Below, one piece after another: positions 62,442 to 64,000 of a stretch of 64,000 nucleotides of DNA. The position numbers and the translations under genes were made by a program. The DNA lies in contig NZ_JABCJE010000005.1 in NCBI RefSeq assembly GCF_013377535.1, positions 186,001 to 250,000 on the forward strand, in the 5' to 3' direction. The DNA comes from Donghicola mangrovi (GTDB lineage Bacteria; Pseudomonadota; Alphaproteobacteria; Rhodobacterales; Rhodobacteraceae). Below the pieces are notes generated by a model. The model saw only the letters and a list, made by a program, of their open reading frames with translations. It ran no database searches and had not been told where the DNA came from. Positions within the stretch are counted from its first letter, which is position 1; each line of letters opens with the position of its first letter.

Positions 62442-64000
62442 TCAATAGAAGGCGAAGTGATCGCTGCTCAGCTCGGCCAAGGCTACGTCAGCCAGCGTCA
62501 GTGTGTTGCCCTGATCATCGGTAATGACCACGCCGTCGTCGGTATCGACCGCGTGATGGCGGATCAGATCGGTAAAGCGCAAGATGCCCGAGGACTTCTC
62601 GATTGTGATCAGTTCGCCGCTGGTATCGACGTCGAAATCGGCGATCACGTCGTCGCCTGCGTCCATGCCAAAGACATCGGCACCGCTTCCGCCAAACAGC
62701 AGATCATCCCCGAAACTGCCGACCAAGGTATCCTGACCGGCGTTGCCGCGCAGGGTGTCATTGCCCACCCCGCCAAAGAGATCGTCGTCGCCCGTGCCGC
62801 CAACCAGTAGGTCATGCCCCGTGCCGCCGGACAAGACATCGCTGCCACCGTTGCCGCGCAGCACGTCGTCCTTGGCGCCGCCGTTCAGTGAATCGTTGCC
62901 CGCTCCGCCAAGCAGCACGTCTTTGGCATTGCCGCCGGACAGGATGTCGTCTCCGTCATGACCTGCCAATCGGTCCTGCCCACTGCCGCCGCTGAGGCTG
63001 TCATCACCGCTGCCGCCACCAAGGGTGTCATTGCCCGCCGCCCCGATCAGAGTGTCCGCGCCAACGTTTCCGCGCAGCTGGTTGTCTGCACCGTTTCCGC
63101 GAATGCGGTCGTCACCTTGGCCACCCCAAGCGTTCTCGACCCAGTTGATGACCTGTCCGTCAACGCGGACAGCGGCGGCCACGGCGATGTTGTTTTCGAT
63201 CTCGCCGATCGAGGAGTACTTGCCCGCCCTGAGGTCGATGTCACTGGCGTTCGCCATATCCGACGCGTCGATCAGGTCGATGCCGCCTGCGTCCCAGATG
63301 GTCAGGATCACATCGCGGTAGATGCCGTCCTCTCCCAGCACCTGCATACCAAGGGAATTGTCGTCATTGGTGGCGTACTGGTACTCGGCCTCGTCATAGG
63401 CGCTGTTACCGTTGCCGAAATACACCGTGTTCGTGGTGCGCGTGGTGGTGTTCGCCCCATAGAGCGCCTGAATGGCCTGAATGTCCCAAACCATCGGGGT
63501 CAGGGGCCAAGCCTGATCCACGTCGTCTTCGTCCGCCTCTGACGGATGGACGATATAAGACATCACGGTCTCTTGGTTGGTGATATCGTCGTTCGAGGGA
63601 TCGTCATTGGGGTGCTCCAGACCCAGCGCGTGGCCGATCTCGTGCAGATAGGTGTTCCAGCTGGTGTGCCCATAGGCTGGGGTGCCGCCGTTCTCCTGAT
63701 CGGAATTGGCAGAGTTGATCCACACATCCCCGATCGACGACACCGTGTCCAAGGCCCCGTCATAGGGCAGTCCCGCGGTAAAGCCATATAGGTCCGGGTC
63801 GTCAAACTCGGCCGAGCCAAAGACGATGTCCCCCACGCTTGCCGTCGAGGTGCTGGTTGTGCCTTCGGCCGCGTAGGAGGAGCCGCGCGCCGCGATCTCG
63901 GTCGAAAGGACGCCGTCGATATAGAGGTACCCGTCGCGGAACTGATAGGTGTAGACGCCCGTGGTGCCGGTGTTGCCGGTGGCGCTGTCCAGACTGCTCA
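62442..64000 (-). CDS. RTX serralysin-type metalloprotease (5' end cut)
   Basis: The frame is open to the right window edge, so the N-terminus is missing. A GTG at 63836 is only an internal codon: the frame continues upstream with compositionally similar residues. The zinc protease motif [11 protein letters not shown] (HExxHxxGxxH) and a Met-turn VMSYIV place it in the M10/serralysin clan. About 17 glycine-aspartate nonapeptides (GGxGxDxLx) follow, then an aliphatic C-terminal tail ending HFAFY. These mark calcium-dependent folding and type I secretion. It is probably an extracellular protease; no secretion genes are in the window. Confidence 0.88.
   Translation of the reverse strand, partial: SSLDSATGNTGTTGVYTYQFRDGYLYIDGVLSTEIAARGSSYAAEGTTSTSTASVGDIVFGSAEFDDPDLYGFTAGLPYDGALDTVSSIGDVWINSANSDQENGGTPAYGHTSWNTYLHEIGHALGLEHPNDDPSNDDITNQETVMSYIVHPSEADEDDVDQAWPLTPMVWDIQAIQALYGANTTTRTTNTVYFGNGNSAYDEAEYQYATNDDNSLGMQVLGEDGIYRDVILTIWDAGGIDLIDASDMANASDIDLRAGKYSSIGEIENNIAVAAAVRVDGQVINWVENAWGGQGDDRIRGNGADNQLRGNVGADTLIGAAGNDTLGGGSGDDSLSGGSGQDRLAGHDGDDILSGGNAKDVLLGGAGNDSLNGGAKDDVLRGNGGSDVLSGGTGHDLLVGGTGDDDLFGGVGNDTLRGNAGQDTLVGSFGDDLLFGGSGADVFGMDAGDDVIADFDVDTSGELITIEKSSGILRFTDLIRHHAVDTDDGVVITDDQGNTLTLADVALAELSSDHFAFY
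62670..63125 (-). repeat. RTX nonapeptide repeat tract
   Basis: Seventeen consecutive 27-bp units (the last one a codon short) encode GGxGxDxLx-type calcium-binding repeats. The units vary in DNA sequence, so this is an old protein repeat and not a recent DNA expansion. Confidence 0.9.

Noticed and set aside
62670-63125. CRISPR-like or satellite repeat
   Set aside because: The 27-bp periodicity encodes RTX nonapeptides in frame; units diverge and there are no unique spacers.
63834-63836. GTG at 63836 as start of the protease gene
   Set aside because: The frame stays open to the window end with similar composition and no ribosome site before the GTG; it is internal.

Overview
The window reads as a chromosomal segment of an alphaproteobacterium of the Rhodobacteraceae / Roseobacter type. 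The basis is high-GC codon use, a phosphatidylcholine synthase, a DUF1127 protein, a ctaC-ctaB-coxF-like-ctaG-ctaE cytochrome oxidase cluster that lacks ctaD, a lysC-ptsP pair, a Tad pilus island, and an RTX (serralysin-type) exoprotein. The species cannot be named from sequence alone. No rRNA, tRNA, CRISPR array, insertion sequence, integrase-att pair or prophage was seen. The window is mostly core genome, with two more accessory parts: the Tad island with its flank (about 21.9-36.1 kb) and the RTX protease at the right edge.

Layout. 1-2.7 kb: 3' end of ileS (+), then pcs, xerC and a DUF484 gene (-). 2.9-10.3 kb: priA, a LysR regulator, a YeeE/YedE transporter (-), a cupin, an MFS permease, prmA and a DUF1127 gene (-). 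An FNR-like box lies between yeeE and the cupin gene. 10.6-12.8 kb: ruvC-ruvA-ruvB. 12.9-17.7 kb: a hisC-like aminotransferase, valS and a DUF2306 membrane protein (-). 17.9-21.8 kb: a membrane-anchored LytTR regulator (+), then pdeM and a ligase-associated DEXH helicase (-).

21.9-33.8 kb (-): a Tad/Flp pilus locus read right to left: two Flp-like pilins, cpaB, cpaC, an OmpA-like lipoprotein, cpaE, cpaF, tadB, tadC, two TPR lipoproteins, the prepilin peptidase cpaA/tadV and an extra AAA+ ATPase, closed by a terminator. The genes supply the outer membrane secretin, inner membrane platform, motor, polar localiser and peptidase. TadE/F/G-type minor pilins are missing. On its right flank lie a divergent lytic transglycosylase and two tandem paralogous small exported proteins of unknown function, each with its own terminator and operator-like upstream elements.

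36.2-43.3 kb (-): scoB, a YCII-like gene and scoA (a CoA-transferase with an embedded small protein), then topA, dprA and tldD. 43.4-50.9 kb (+): the cytochrome c oxidase subunit and assembly cluster (ctaC, ctaB, coxF-like, ctaG, ctaE, surf1), translationally coupled through surf1 to thrC, an M16 peptidase and a RimJ-like acetyltransferase. A perfect FNR-type palindrome lies between tldD and ctaC. 51-55.8 kb: an FAD-dependent 2-hydroxyacid dehydrogenase and a small membrane protein (+), mtnP-apt-NTF2-like (adenine and methylthioadenosine salvage, -), a flavin reductase-like protein (-) and a GNAT (+). 55.9-60.5 kb (-): ptsP, lysC, an SDR and a DUF1178 protein. 60.8-64 kb: an exported glutathione peroxidase and an HDAC-family amidohydrolase (+), then the RTX metalloprotease (-), cut by the window end.

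The least explained items are the paralogous exported pair, the Tad-linked AAA+ ATPase, the Flp-like pilins with altered processing sites, and the YCII-like gene lodged between the two CoA-transferase subunit genes.
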